Positions 26,724 through 36,579 are shown, counted from the first letter of the stretch. The stretch is DNA of 64,000 bases from Calothrix anomala FACHB-343 (GCF_014696435.1 NZ_JACJQG010000001.1:207268-271267); one strand, 5' to 3'. Notes: generated from the sequence alone by a model not told the origin. A program made the numbers and translations.

Positions 26724-29700
26724 TTAAGCACAATAATCTTGCAGGACTTTTACATCTAAAGTGGTAGATTGCAGAGAACGAATGGCGGCGACGGTGGCTT
26801 TGGCACCGGCGATGGTGGTGATGATGGGGATTTTGTAAGCCAAGGCTGTGCGGCGGATTAACCTAGCATCAGTATGGGCTTCTTCTCCCGATGGAGTGTT
26901 GATAATAAGTTGGATTTTCTGGTTTTTGATAGCGTCGAGAACGTGGGGACGCCCTTCATGGAGTTTTAGGACTAATTCCACATCTAAGCCATGTTCCTGC
27001 AGGACTTTGCGTGTCCCAAATGTCGCCATTACCGTAAAGCCTAGATCGATAAATTCTTTGATGACGTTAACTGCTGGGGCTTTATCGCGATCGTTCATGG
27101 AGACGAAGACGGTTCCTGATAAGGGTAACCGTTCCCCCGCACCAATTTCGGCTTTGGCATAGGCGCGGCCAAAGTCGCTGTCAATTCCCATAACTTCACC
27201 TGTGGAGCGCATTTCTGGCCCCAATATGGTATCGGTACCGGGGAATTTATTAAATGGCAGTACGGCTTCTTTCACTGCTATGTGACGGGGAATTACTTCT
27301 TGGGTAAAGCCTAGCTCTTCTAAGGTTTTACCGGACATAATTAAGGATGCTAGTTTTGCCAACTGCACACCAGTGGCTTTAGACACAAACGGTACAGTCC
27401 GAGAGGCGCGGGGGTTGGCTTCAAGAATGTAAATTTGCGGCGAGTAGCTACTAGCACCAACAACAGCAAACTGAATGTTCATCAGCCCGACTACTGAAAG
27501 CGCCTGTGCTAGTTGTACTGTCCAAGTGCGAATTTGATTTAGCACTGCTGGGGGAAGGGAAATGGAAGGTAAGGAGCAAGCAGAATCACCAGAATGAATC
27601 CCCGCCTGTTCGATGTGTTCCATAATACCACCAATCACAACGCGGCCAGTGTGGTCGGCGATCGCATCTACATCAACTTCGATGGCATTTTCTAAGAATT
27701 TATCAATCAAAATCGGGTGATCTGGTTCTACCTGTACTGCAAAGGTCATGTAGCGTTCTAATTCTGTATCGGAGTAGACGATTTCCATCGCCCTTCCTCC
27801 CAATACATAGCTGGGACGCACTACCACGGGATAACCAATGCGTTTAGCGACAATCAGCGCGTCTTCGTAATTGCGGGCGGTTCCGTTGGGTGGTTGAGCA
27901 ATATTTAATTGGTTGAGAATTTTCTCAAATCTTTCCCTATCTTCAGCCATATCGATAGAATCGGGCGATGTTCCCCAAATTTGGGGAATGACAGAATTTT
28001 CCCCGGCTTCTAATTGCTGCAAATACTTTTGTAAAGGTACAGCTAATTTCAAGGGTGTCTGTCCGCCAAATTGGACAATAATGCCTACAGGGTTTTCAGC
28101 TTCGATGATGTTGAGGACATCTTCTTTGGTTAGCGGCTCAAAGTACAGGCGATCGCTGGTGTCATAATCTGTAGAGACTGTCTCTGGGTTAGAGTTGACC
28201 ATAATCGTCTCATATCCAGCACCTTTGAGGGCATAGGCGGCGTGACAACAGCAGTAATCAAACTCAATTCCCTGGCCGATGCGGTTGGGGCCTCCACCTA
28301 AAATCATCACTTTTGGCTTGGTGGTGGGTAAAACTTCCGTTTCGTCTTCGTAGGTGGAATAGTAATAAGGCGTAAACGCTTCAAATTCGGCGGCGCAGGT
28401 ATCTACAGTTTTGTAAACCGGGATGACTCCTAATTGTTGGCGATATGTCCGCACTTCATCTTCGGTGGTTTTGGTGGCAAAGGCAATTTGGCGATCGCTA
28501 AATCCCTCACGTTTCACACCATACATCTGTTCTTTTGTCAATTGCTGCAACGGCGTGCGTTTGAGGAATTTCTCAACTTCGAGGATTTGTTGCAATTTAT
28601 CGAGAAACCAAGGATCGATTCCTGTCAGTTCATAGATTTCGTCATTAGTTAGCCCCAGTAATAAAGCATGACGCAAAGCAAAAATCCGCTCAGGGTTCGG
28701 CGTGCGTAATTGAGCGCGAATTTGTTCGCCACTGGGTAATTTCTCGGCTTTGTCGCAACCCCAGCCAGCGCGTCCGGTTTCTAAGGAACGCAGGGCTTTT
28801 TGAAATGATTCGTTGAAAGTCCGCCCGATGGACATGGCTTCACCGACGGACTTCATTTGCGTAGTTAACACCGCTTCCGAACCGGGGAATTTTTCAAACG
28901 CAAACCGGGGGATTTTGGTAACTACATAGTCAATTGTCGGTTCAAAGGATGCCGGGGTTTGCTTGGTGATATCGTTTCTAATTTCATCCAAGGTATAGCC
29001 CACAGCTAACTTCGCCGCCATTTTGGCAATGGGAAAGCCAGTGGCTTTAGAAGCCAGGGCGGAACTGCGAGATACACGGGGGTTCATTTCAATGACAACA
29101 ACATCCCCGTTAACCGGATTCACGGCAAACTGGATATTAGAACCGCCAGTTTCCACACCTATCTCGCGGATGATTTTAATTGCCATATCCCGCAGGCGTT
29201 GATATTCTTTATCGGTGAGGGTTTGGGCTGGTGCTACGGTAATTGAGTCGCCGGTGTGGATACCCATCGGGTCAAAGTTTTCGATGGAGCAGATAATTAC
29301 CACGTTATCTGCTAAATCTCGCATTACTTCTAATTCATACTCTTTCCAACCGAGTAAAGATTGGTCAATGAGAATTTGGGAAACTGGGCTAGCATCGATA
29401 CCAACCTGCGCCATTTCTTCAAATTCTTCTTGGTTGTAAGCAATACCGCCACCCGTACCACCCATTGTGAAAGCAGGACGGATAATTAAAGGATAAGTCC
29501 CAATGCGACGAGCGATCGCTTTGGCTTCTTCTAAAGATGAAGCTGTCCCGCTAGGACAGACATGCACCCCAATTTTCGCCATTGCATCATTGAAGAGTTT
29601 TCTATCTTCAGCTTTTTCAATCGCTGGGAGTTTAGCGCCAATTAACTCCACGCCATACTCGTCTAAAACACCATTTTTCGCCAAAGCTACGGCGATGTTT

Positions 29701-29987
29701 AAAGCGGTTTGTCCGCCCATAGTGGGTAGTAAAGCGTCAGGGCGCTCTTTAGCGATAACTTTAGCGACTAATTCCGGTGTTAGCGGTTCAATATAAGTGC
29801 GATCGGCTGTTTCCGGATCGGTCATGATAGTTGCTGGGTTAGAATTCACCAGCACCACTTCATAACCTTCTTCACGTAAAGCCTTACAAGCTTGAGTACC
29901 AGAATAGTCAAATTCACAGGCTTGTCCAATTACAATCGGGCCAGAACCTAAAAGCAGTATCTTCCGGAGATCTTGACGGCGGGGCAT
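26724..29987 (-). CDS. carB: Carbamoyl-phosphate synthase large subunit
   Basis: CarB makes carbamoyl phosphate from bicarbonate, ammonia (from CarA) and two ATP, feeding arginine and pyrimidine synthesis. The 1087-residue protein has the two homologous ATP-grasp halves, each with a GSGP/GGGP nucleotide motif ([19 protein letters not shown] near residue 12 and [20 protein letters not shown] near 566), and a C-terminal MGS-like allosteric domain ([20 protein letters not shown]). carA is not in the window. Confidence 0.98.
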   Translation of the reverse strand: MPRRQDLRKILLLGSGPIVIGQACEFDYSGTQACKALREEGYEVVLVNSNPATIMTDPETADRTYIEPLTPELVAKVIAKERPDALLPTMGGQTALNIAVALAKNGVLDEYGVELIGAKLPAIEKAEDRKLFNDAMAKIGVHVCPSGTASSLEEAKAIARRIGTYPLIIRPAFTMGGTGGGIAYNQEEFEEMAQVGIDASPVSQILIDQSLLGWKEYELEVMRDLADNVVIICSIENFDPMGIHTGDSITVAPAQTLTDKEYQRLRDMAIKIIREIGVETGGSNIQFAVNPVNGDVVVIEMNPRVSRSSALASKATGFPIAKMAAKLAVGYTLDEIRNDITKQTPASFEPTIDYVVTKIPRFAFEKFPGSEAVLTTQMKSVGEAMSIGRTFNESFQKALRSLETGRAGWGCDKAEKLPSGEQIRAQLRTPNPERIFALRHALLLGLTNDEIYELTGIDPWFLDKLQQILEVEKFLKRTPLQQLTKEQMYGVKREGFSDRQIAFATKTTEDEVRTYRQQLGVIPVYKTVDTCAAEFEAFTPYYYSTYEDETEVLPTTKPKVMILGGGPNRIGQGIEFDYCCCHAAYALKGAGYETIMVNSNPETVSTDYDTSDRLYFEPLTKEDVLNIIEAENPVGIIVQFGGQTPLKLAVPLQKYLQQLEAGENSVIPQIWGTSPDSIDMAEDRERFEKILNQLNIAQPPNGTARNYEDALIVAKRIGYPVVVRPSYVLGGRAMEIVYSDTELERYMTFAVQVEPDHPILIDKFLENAIEVDVDAIADHTGRVVIGGIMEHIEQAGIHSGDSACSLPSISLPPAVLNQIRTWTVQLAQALSVVGLMNIQFAVVGASSYSPQIYILEANPRASRTVPFVSKATGVQLAKLASLIMSGKTLEELGFTQEVIPRHIAVKEAVLPFNKFPGTDTILGPEMRSTGEVMGIDSDFGRAYAKAEIGAGERLPLSGTVFVSMNDRDKAPAVNVIKEFIDLGFTVMATFGTRKVLQEHGLDVELVLKLHEGRPHVLDAIKNQKIQLIINTPSGEEAHTDARLIRRTALAYKIPIITTIAGAKATVAAIRSLQSTTLDVKVLQDYCA

Positions 29988-30140
29988 AGTCTTTGGGATG
30001 GAGTACGAGAATACAAATCCTGATTATTTTAAGATTGTTTATCCCTGGTCACGCCTTTTATTATCAAGTTTTCTAAGTTTGATGACAGAGTGGGGGGGGT
30101 AGGGGGTAGGGGGACAAGGGAAGGGGGACAAATGACGACT

Positions 30141-30202
30141 GTAGGGGCGGGTTCACCAATATCCTCATTTATTAACAAAGATCCAAATAAACCCGCCCCT
30201 AC
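30141..30202. repeat. 62-bp GTAGGGGCGGGTT inverted-repeat element, intact
   Basis: Perfect 13-bp ends GTAGGGGCGGGTT and AACCCGCCCCTAC. A second copy at 31244-31500 is interrupted by a 185-bp MITE. The rest of 29988-30519 holds G-rich heptamers (30085-30130), the dps terminator and AT-rich DNA. Confidence 0.9.
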
Positions 30203-30412
30203 TGACTATTGACTATTGACCAATGACTAATGACTAATTTTTATTGAAAATGACAATTTTTAGCAAAAGATTCTGAAGTTTGTACATAATATATAGTTGA
30301 TAAGTAATTAAATTACGGTAACATTAAATAAAAATATTGCTAAGTAGCTAATAAAGAATATTTTATAATCTTCAATATTTTGTTAATTGGTATACATTAA
30401 TCATTAAAAATT

Positions 30413-30440
30413 GCAGAGATGTAGTTAGCCTACTCTCTGC
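30413..30440 (-). terminator. Terminator of dps
   Basis: On the minus strand GCAGAGAGTAG pairs with CTACATCTCTGC (one bulge), followed by AATTTTTAATG, 80 bp after the dps stop. Confidence 0.65.
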
Positions 30441-30519
30441 AAAATTTAATATTTTCTTAAGACTTATTTCTGCCTAGTTTTTATGCTGTTAAAAGCAACT
30501 TATCGAAATTATGAGAGTT

Positions 30520-31074
30520 TTAGTTTTGCGCAGGTTGGACAAAACCCAAGGTTAAGCTGTCTTTAGCGAGGAAGTGGGACAAATGATAAGCCCGTTCTTC
30601 AGTTTTTAACAGGATTTTTTCGTAGAGATAGCGTGTACCCCGGTCGCCCAAACTCTCTGCCTGAGCAGCTTGGCGACGAATTACACCAATAATAGCTTGT
30701 TCTGCGGCTAGGTCATTTTCTACCATTTGACGCGAAGAATATACGCCATCTGGCTCTTGCGTAAAACAAGTTAATTCTGCCAATTTGCTGAAGGTAGCAA
30801 CTGGTACACCACCTAATCCATCTAAGCGCTCGCCAATTTCATGAATATGATCTTGGATATCTTTGTAGCTGTCATTAAAAAACTCATGTAATGAGTAAAA
30901 TTCTGCACCTTCAACTACAAAATGATGTTTTTGATATTGCAAAGAAAGTGCTTGAAAACTAGCTAAAACAACGTTAAATCCTTCTGTAACAGGTGCAGTT
31001 ACACTGCGATCTAATAAGACAGGATTGTCATAAACATCACCAAAGTTTCGTAACACTGTTGTGGTTTCAGACAT
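30520..31074 (-). CDS. dps: Dps ferritin-like protein with His-type ferroxidase centre
   Basis: Dps forms a 12-mer that oxidises and stores iron and protects against peroxide. The ligand pattern is H51 (HHFVVEG), H63 (SLHEFF), H78 and E82 (DHIHEIGER). In classical Dps the third position is aspartate; the histidine here matches the His-type ferroxidase class described for Nostoc punctiforme Dps4 and Thermosynechococcus DpsA. Length 184 aa and the clear GAGGAG ribosome-binding site are normal. Confidence 0.93.
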   Translation of the reverse strand: MSETTTVLRNFGDVYDNPVLLDRSVTAPVTEGFNVVLASFQALSLQYQKHHFVVEGAEFYSLHEFFNDSYKDIQDHIHEIGERLDGLGGVPVATFSKLAELTCFTQEPDGVYSSRQMVENDLAAEQAIIGVIRRQAAQAESLGDRGTRYLYEKILLKTEERAYHLSHFLAKDSLTLGFVQPAQN

Positions 31075-31243
31075 GGTTCTCCTCGCTTCTATCAGTTAAG
31101 TTTAACTGCTGAATTTCTACATATTAACACTCTAAAAATTAAACGCAATTCTAATTAATTTGATGGTATTTTAAATTTTTCTCATTAACATTCTTCATTT
31201 CGTGAAGTGTATCAATAGTCAATAGTCATTAGTCATTAGTGCA

Positions 31244-31500
31244 GTAGAAGCGGGTTTCTTTGGATCTTTGTTAATAAACGAGGATATCGGTAAACCATTG
31301 CTGTCAACTTAAGTTCAAACGCTTACCTCACAAGCCTTTTACCCCTCCCCGTTAACGGGGAGGGGAAGTTTTGGCTTTAGATAAAACTGGGGTGGGGTAA
31401 CGCGGATATTGATGATAGGCGATGAAATTCGCTCATCGATTCGATTCTTGGCAAGGGTTTCGCGTTAATTGGACACCAATGTCGGTAAACCCGCCCCTAC
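31244..31500 (-). repeat. GTAGGGGCGGGTT element interrupted by a MITE
   Basis: Apart from the insertion at 31297-31481 plus one copy of the duplicated target, this is a diverged copy, in reverse orientation, of the element at 30141-30202: GTAGAAGCGGGTTTCTTTGG at the left and CGCCCCTAC at the right. Confidence 0.85.
31297..31481. mobile_element. 185-bp MITE with 10-bp target duplication
   Basis: The element is flanked by the direct repeat TCGGTAAACC (31287-31296 and 31482-31491). Its ends are imperfect inverted repeats: ATTGCTGTCAACTTAA against the complement ATTGGTGTCCAATTAA (13 of 16). Inside is a REP-like GC hairpin (about 31347-31400). It encodes nothing, so it must have been moved by a transposase in trans. 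Confidence 0.85.
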
Positions 31501-31701
31501 AGTCGTCATTTTTCCTCCTTTTCCCCTGCCCCTTTGATGGGAGATCATTGCAAGTATTTGAGATTCTTATCTAAAATAAATGAGAATTGTTTGCACTTAG
31601 GTTATGCTGGTTTATAAAGCTGAAGTCCCCAAAATGGGAAACAGCAGCGAATTAAAGCGCGGTAGTTACTGCAAGTTTGTTGCACTTTGAGGGTACATTT
31701 C

Positions 31702-31953
31702 TTGAAACCGTCTAGCTCACAAGTCGAAAGCAAGCATGTTTTAGAGGTGAATTGGGTAGATCGCTGGCAGGTGTATCAACGTTTACAAGAACTAGATATT
31801 CCTTGTTGGTGTGAGCCTAATCAGCCGTTGAAAGTTGAAATTAGCAATTCTCTAGCGGCTATTCAACTTTGGTGCTTGATGCGTCAATTTACACTTGCGC
31901 GTCAAGACTTAATTTGGAGTCTGGAAAAATGCTGGCAAAGTCCCTACCGCTAA
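31702..31953 (+). CDS. Small conserved cyanobacterial protein, 83 aa
   Basis: I recognise the sequence type (VNWVDRWQVYQRLQELDIPC) as a short protein conserved in Nostocales but know no function. The TTG at 31702 is preferred over the TTG at 31687 because GAGGG lies 8 nt before it. Tryptophan- and cysteine-rich (WCEP, WCLMRQF, KCW). Cotranscription with the ferredoxin-like gene 51 bp downstream is likely. Confidence 0.65.
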   Translation: MKPSSSQVESKHVLEVNWVDRWQVYQRLQELDIPCWCEPNQPLKVEISNSLAAIQLWCLMRQFTLARQDLIWSLEKCWQSPYR

Positions 31954-32004
31954 GACTTTCTCTCTGAATACTATGTCCCAATAAATATAATTAGGTACAA
32001 AGAC

Positions 32005-32703
32005 ATGAGTGAATACCACAATCAGCAAATATCAGATTTTTGCCTTGAGGGCAGGTTTATGGATTTTGTGATTAAAGATGGGTATAAGCTTAAAGGCTTG
32101 CAGATATGGACGGCTGAGGGCGAATGTTATATAAAATTAGCGAAACATTTAAGATTTGCTTTTGATTTGCGCTTACCGCGAGGTACTTGGCTGCAAATTG
32201 TAGGTAAGAAAAAGCACAAATTATCATCGGGTGAAGTCACATTTAAAGCTGAACGGGTGATGGCAGCGCGACAAGATACGGCAAATGAGAAAATTACACA
32301 GATGGGTATTCCTTCACCTATCTCTCACCAAGCGAAACCTTCATCAATTACCCAAGATAACGCCAAGCCAAGTAAAGGTAAAAGTACGATTTTGGTATGT
32401 CAAAAATCTGACTGTATGAAACGCGGTGGTAAGGGAGTTTGTCAGGCGTTGGAAGCTGCTTTAAGCGATCGCGGTTTAGAAGACCAAGTTACCATCAAAG
32501 GTACTGGCTGTATGAAAAACTGCAAAGCAGGCCCTAACGTAGTTATGCCCGATAAAACCCGCTACACTCGCATTAGTGCCGCACAAGTCCCCAAAGTCAT
32601 AGATAAACATTTTGGCGATCGCAATACAGAACGCCAGTTAGAAGAAGTAACAGAAGTACCTATTCCAATACAATCTATAGCTAGTGGAATTGCCACTCGT
32701 TAA
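32005..32703 (+). CDS. Thioredoxin-like [2Fe-2S] ferredoxin protein
   Basis: The C-terminal half is a thioredoxin-like [2Fe-2S] domain with four cysteines in the order CQKSDC-MKRGGKGVC and GTGCMKNCKAGPNVVM, as in the NuoE/HoxE-like free-standing ferredoxins of cyanobacteria. The N-terminal 100 residues form a separate beta-rich domain (FVIKDGYKLKGLQIWTAEGE) joined by a Ser/Lys-rich linker. A soluble electron carrier is likely; partner unknown. Confidence 0.85.
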   Translation: MSEYHNQQISDFCLEGRFMDFVIKDGYKLKGLQIWTAEGECYIKLAKHLRFAFDLRLPRGTWLQIVGKKKHKLSSGEVTFKAERVMAARQDTANEKITQMGIPSPISHQAKPSSITQDNAKPSKGKSTILVCQKSDCMKRGGKGVCQALEAALSDRGLEDQVTIKGTGCMKNCKAGPNVVMPDKTRYTRISAAQVPKVIDKHFGDRNTERQLEEVTEVPIPIQSIASGIATR

Positions 32704-32750
32704 TGAGAATATATTACAAGAAATTTTTTAGTGTTTCCTTTTTATTTTGG

Positions 32751-32798
32751 GTACTATAGTTTTGCAAATTTTTTGCAAAATATTTGCAAAACTAGTAC
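32751..32798. promoter_or_regulatory. TTTGCAAA palindrome cluster
   Basis: A long inverted repeat (GTACTATAGTTTTGCAAAT against ATTTGCAAAACTAGTAC) contains three TTTGCAAA palindromes within 40 bp. It lies between the convergent ferredoxin-like and phnE genes and may be a bidirectional terminator. TTTTGCAAAA also occurs upstream of phnD at 35708-35717. Confidence 0.45.
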
Positions 32799-32969
32799 TT
32801 TTAAAAATCAATGCTGGAAGTAATAACGATTTGAAAAAACAATAGACAAGCCGTAAAAATAGGCATTGGGCATTGGGCATTGGGCATTGCTCAATAGTCG
32901 ATAGTCATTTGTTTTTCCTCCTTGTCTCCCTTGTCTCCCTTGTCCCTTTTGTTCACACATCAAATAGAA

Positions 32970-33764
32970 CTACATAGAATCAAGACGGCGGCGTAACTGG
33001 CTACTAAACGCATCGATAACTGTGACGACTACTAAAAGTACAAGCATCATGGTTGTAGCTTTGTTGTACTCAAAACCGTCAATGTAACTTTTCAACTGAA
33101 AGCCAATACCACCTGCACCGACGACACCCAACACAGAAGCAGCACGGATATTATATTCAAACATCCAAAATGTATAACCTAATCCCAAAGGTAGTACTTG
33201 AGGCAAAATTCCATATTGGGCAATTTGTAATTTAGATGCACCGATGACTTCTAAAGATTCTATGGAGCGCGAATTCACGGACTCAATCGCCTGTTGATAA
33301 AATTTAGCCAGGTAGCCGATAGTATAAATTCCTAAGGCTAAAGTCCCTGCTGGTGCGCCTAATCCTGTAGCGGCGACAAAAATTAACCCCAGAATAATTG
33401 AAGGGACGGAACGAACAGTATTTTGTAGTAAATTGGCTAACCATTGCAACCATTTTGGGGCTACATTGTTGGCACTAGCTACAGCAATTGGTACGGAAAT
33501 AATGGCACCGATAGTAGTTCCCCACAGTGACATTTGTACAGTTTCAATTAGCGCTTGAATTGCTATATCTAAAACTGTTGTATCTGGTGGGAATAATCGG
33601 GATATAAAGTCAGTTATATAAGGCCAGCTGTTAGAAACTAAGGCAAAATCGACTTTGAGTCCTTGTAATGCCCAACTATAAACGACAACGGCTATTAACA
33701 GAAAAATTAAAAAACTTACCCAAGGGTAGCGCCGGAGAGGATGGGAATTAAATAAGTAATTCAT
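32970..33764 (-). CDS. phnE: Phosphonate/phosphite ABC transporter permease
   Basis: A 264-residue permease with about six membrane helices and the EAA-type cytoplasmic loop (ESLEVIGASKLQIAQYGILPQVLP), and the typical GAGGIGFQLKSYIDGFEY near the C-terminus. PhnE forms the membrane channel for the PhnD-delivered substrate. It is the last gene of phnD-phnC-phnE, 24 bp after phnC. Confidence 0.93.
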   Translation of the reverse strand: MNYLFNSHPLRRYPWVSFLIFLLIAVVVYSWALQGLKVDFALVSNSWPYITDFISRLFPPDTTVLDIAIQALIETVQMSLWGTTIGAIISVPIAVASANNVAPKWLQWLANLLQNTVRSVPSIILGLIFVAATGLGAPAGTLALGIYTIGYLAKFYQQAIESVNSRSIESLEVIGASKLQIAQYGILPQVLPLGLGYTFWMFEYNIRAASVLGVVGAGGIGFQLKSYIDGFEYNKATTMMLVLLVVVTVIDAFSSQLRRRLDSM

Positions 33765-33788
33765 AATGGGTATTTACGCGCTTATACT

Positions 33789-34526
33789 TTACACTTGGGA
33801 TAATTGGGAAAATTTTGCTTGCAGGTTGTCGCAAGCACCGTCATAAACAATACATCCAGCATCGACTACGATCGCTCTTTGAGCATATTCTGCTGCAATC
33901 CCTAGATCGTGCAATACCGTGACAATTGTCATGCCTTGTTGAGAATGCAATTCTGATAAAGTCTGCATCACTTGTTGACAAGCGATGACATCCAAGCCGG
34001 TGATGGGTTCATCAGCTAAGAGAATTTGTGGTGATTGAATTAAAGCACGAGCGATCGCCACTCGTTGCTGTTGTCCCCCACTGAGTTGGCTGGTTTTTTG
34101 TTCAGCGAATTCTTTTAAACCCAACTGTTCTAATAAATCTAATGCCAAAAGGCGATCGCGTCGCCCAAAACCAAATAAAGTTTGCCAAGTTGTCTTTGTA
34201 CCCAAGCGTCCACAAAGCACATTTTCGATAGCAGATAACTGGCGAATTAACCCGCCACCTTGAAATAGCATCGACACATCACGCCGGATTGCTGGTAATG
34301 TGCGGGGTGTCATTGTCACACCATTAATTTGAATTTCACCCTTAACTAACGGTACTAATCCTACAAGCGATCGCAGTAGGGTAGATTTACCAGCGCCATT
34401 TAGTCCTAATAAGACGACAAATTCGCCCCGATTAATTTGACAATTAATGCCATTAAGAATCGGGCGATTGAGAGAATTTACATAAGCTGTCTCTAAGTTA
34501 TGGCACTCAATTACATAATCGTTCAT
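33789..34526 (-). CDS. phnC: Phosphonate/phosphite ABC transporter ATP-binding protein
   Basis: The ATPase has Walker A (GLNGAGKSTLLRSL), signature LSGGQQQRVAIARAL and Walker B (ILLADEPITGLD). The start at 34526 (MNDYVIECHNLETAY) is chosen by family alignment; an upstream in-frame ATG would add 15 residues. It energises uptake through PhnE. Confidence 0.94.
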   Translation of the reverse strand: MNDYVIECHNLETAYVNSLNRPILNGINCQINRGEFVVLLGLNGAGKSTLLRSLVGLVPLVKGEIQINGVTMTPRTLPAIRRDVSMLFQGGGLIRQLSAIENVLCGRLGTKTTWQTLFGFGRRDRLLALDLLEQLGLKEFAEQKTSQLSGGQQQRVAIARALIQSPQILLADEPITGLDVIACQQVMQTLSELHSQQGMTIVTVLHDLGIAAEYAQRAIVVDAGCIVYDGACDNLQAKFSQLSQV

Positions 34527-34554
34527 CCCTAAATTAATTCCACCAGTATGTAAG

Positions 34555-34681
34555 GTTATCAAAATGGGCATGGGGCAGGGGCAGGGGCATTGGGCATTGG
34601 GTAGAGACGCGATTAATCGCGTCTCTACAATTGTTTTTGTCCTCCTTCCCTTGTCCCTCTCTGCCTCATGCCCTTTATCAA
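34555..34681. repeat. Repeats between phnC and phnD
   Basis: GGGCATG/GGGCATT units (34562-34600), the GTAGAGACGCGATTAATCGC palindrome (34602-34630) and CCTTGTCCC-like units fill the gap, unusual inside an operon. Confidence 0.8.
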
Positions 34682-35674
34682 CTACGGTTCAATACCAATA
34701 CTTGCCAGTGCATTCCGTACTGGTGCTAGGTGACGATTGTGATCTACTCTCACCAATTCTGTAGAGTTATATAAGTTACGTAGTAGCTGATTGTTTTGTG
34801 ATTGATTTAACTTGAGTAGGGCATTAATAATTTTTTCGCGCATGGGTGCGGGAACATCATCATCAATGGCGATACCGTGAGCAGGTACGCCAGCAATTCT
34901 ATGCAGTACGCGCAACTGATTTTTTTCTTCTGCGGTAATGTACGGAGGATTTAGCGCATATTCTGATACAGCAGCTACATCTGCTTGTCCTCGCAGTACA
35001 GCTTGCAGTGCTTTGCTGTAATTACCACCATAGCTAACTTGACCGAAGAACCCATTTAAGCGGTCTTTATCGGGGACAAATCCCTGTTTAACTAATTCAC
35101 TAGTGGGGAAAATAAACCCGGAACCAGAAGTAGGAGAAGTAAACGCCATTCTTTTACCGCGTAGTTGTTCTAGGGTGCCTTTGGCGTTGTTTCTACTTTT
35201 TAAAGGGCTATTTTTGGGAACTACAAATACTGAGCTATAGGTGTATCTTCCGGAATAGTTATCGCGCACTTCAGCTAAATACAAACGAGCATTAGCTAAT
35301 TGTTCTGCTTTCAACGCCGGACGGCTACTCAAGAAAGCGACATCAGCACGATTTGCTCTTAATGCTTCCACCGCAGCTGTATCATCACCCACTTGTGCTT
35401 TAACTGGGATTCCCAATTCTTTAGATAAAAACGCGCCTACAGCATTGGCTTTATTTTGCAAATCAGTGGAATCAGATCTACTAGGGAAAACTACTGTTAA
35501 AGAAGTGATGTTTTGTCTTTGGGCAAGCAAAGTAGGTGCTTGTTGATTAACTTGTTGACTAATAGTTGAATTAGCAGTAATTGGTTCTAATCCACCAAAA
35601 GTGCTGACTGCAAAACCTGCAAGGGCAGTTAGTGCAGCCCCAGCAGCCAACAAGCCCTTTTTCCTCACACTCAT
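34682..35674 (-). CDS. phnD: Phosphate/phosphite/phosphonate substrate-binding protein
   Basis: Residues 1-35 form an export signal. The mature part has the PhnD-family pattern: LTVVFPSRSD, VEALRANRADVAFLSSRPAL, YSSVFVVPKNSPL, LRGKRMAFTSPTSGSGFIFP and GQADVAAVSEYAL. The first gene of the transporter operon, with GGAG before the ATG. No C-P lyase or phosphite dehydrogenase gene is nearby, so the substrate may be phosphite or phosphonate processed by genes elsewhere. Confidence 0.93.
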   Translation of the reverse strand: MSVRKKGLLAAGAALTALAGFAVSTFGGLEPITANSTISQQVNQQAPTLLAQRQNITSLTVVFPSRSDSTDLQNKANAVGAFLSKELGIPVKAQVGDDTAAVEALRANRADVAFLSSRPALKAEQLANARLYLAEVRDNYSGRYTYSSVFVVPKNSPLKSRNNAKGTLEQLRGKRMAFTSPTSGSGFIFPTSELVKQGFVPDKDRLNGFFGQVSYGGNYSKALQAVLRGQADVAAVSEYALNPPYITAEEKNQLRVLHRIAGVPAHGIAIDDDVPAPMREKIINALLKLNQSQNNQLLRNLYNSTELVRVDHNRHLAPVRNALASIGIEP

Positions 35675-35948
35675 TGCTCACTCTCCATTAAGAACTTTTC
35701 TCAAAAATTTTGCAAAATAGTTGCAAGTAAATCCTTAAAGCAATCTAAAACTTTTGAGAATAAAAGTCAATATTTTTAAACATGAGTCATTAATCAATGG
35801 ATTTTATAGAGTAAAGCCGCAAGTTGATTCATGGAGCAGAGTAGTTCTAGTTTTAGCAGCACGAAGATTGGGAAAACTCAATAGACAAAGAAAAAAATTA
35901 GGCAAAAATAAATGTCTCAAAGCCAACAATCAAATTCCAATTTCGATT

Positions 35949-36023
35949 CCCCCTCCTCGCTTGCGGGGAACTCGGGGCCCCCACTCTGTGGGGATTAGGG
36001 GCAGGGGTTAGGGGGTGGGGTTC
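35949..36023 (+). repeat. Left arm of 74-bp inverted repeat around DUF559
   Basis: 75 bp beginning CCCCCTCCTCGCTTGCGGGG and ending GGGGGTGGGGTTC. It matches the reverse complement of 36385-36458 except for one extra A. It is an extended member of the REP-like family, with an additional GGGGCCCCCACTCTGTGGGG hairpin. Confidence 0.95.
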
Positions 36024-36076
36024 CTTGGCAAGCACCACCAAAACTTTGGGAAAAACTCAAGCCATTAGCACGACAG

Positions 36077-36385
36077 ATGCGGCGCGAACCGACACTTGCA
36101 GAAAAGAAACTATGGCAGAAGTTGAGATCTAAGCAACTACTAGGTTTTAAGTTTCGCCGTCAGCATGTAATCGATCGCTTTATTGTGGATTTTTACTGTC
36201 AACAAGCGCATTTGATTATTGAAGTTGATGGTGGAATTCACGAATATACCCAACAAGAAGATGCAATTCGTCAAGAATTTTTGGAAAGTCTTGGGTTAAA
36301 GGTGATGAGGTTGAAAAATGAGGATGTTTTGAATTCAATTGATGAGACGTTGGTAAAGATTGTGCATGAGCTGCAAAGTCGGTAG
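36077..36385 (+). CDS. DUF559 (Vsr-like PD-(D/E)XK) endonuclease
   Basis: A 102-residue protein containing the full DUF559 core: EPTLAEKKLWQKLRSKQLLG, FKFRRQHVIDRFIVDFYC, LIIEVDGGIHEYTQQEDAIR and LGLKVMRLKNEDVL. The acidic residues in IVDFYC and IIEVDG fit a Vsr/PD-(D/E)XK active site. The frame continues upstream without a stop through VPWQAPPKLWEKLKPLARQ into the left repeat arm, then meets TAG at 35996, with an ATG at 35912 beyond it. The stop codon's last base is the first base of the right repeat arm. Confidence 0.88.
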   Translation: MRREPTLAEKKLWQKLRSKQLLGFKFRRQHVIDRFIVDFYCQQAHLIIEVDGGIHEYTQQEDAIRQEFLESLGLKVMRLKNEDVLNSIDETLVKIVHELQSR

Positions 36386-36458
36386 AACCCCACCCCCAAC
36401 CCCTGCCCCTAATCCCCACAGAGTGGGGGCCCCGAGTTCCCCGCAAGCGAGGAGGGGG
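36385..36458 (+). repeat. Right arm of 74-bp inverted repeat around DUF559
   Basis: 74 bp beginning GAACCCCACCCCCAACCCC and ending GCGAGGAGGGGG, complementary to 35949-36023. The two arms could form an extremely stable hairpin enclosing the 361-bp gene. Confidence 0.95.
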
Positions 36459-36579
36459 CTAAGAATTGAAATAGTTTGAATGAAATAATTTAATAATGCT
36501 TGAGTAATGCCTTGGGAGCGATGGCAAGCACAGCATTTTTAATTAAATTAAGCAGTAGATAAAGATATTAAGGGCTATT

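Noticed and set aside
35675-35760. Pho box upstream of phnD
   Set aside because: TTAA-containing octamers occur but do not form three regularly spaced repeats.
35754-36011. 85-codon plus-strand frame before DUF559
   Set aside because: Its C-terminal third is a translation of the left repeat arm in another frame than DUF559; no ribosome-binding site or known domain.
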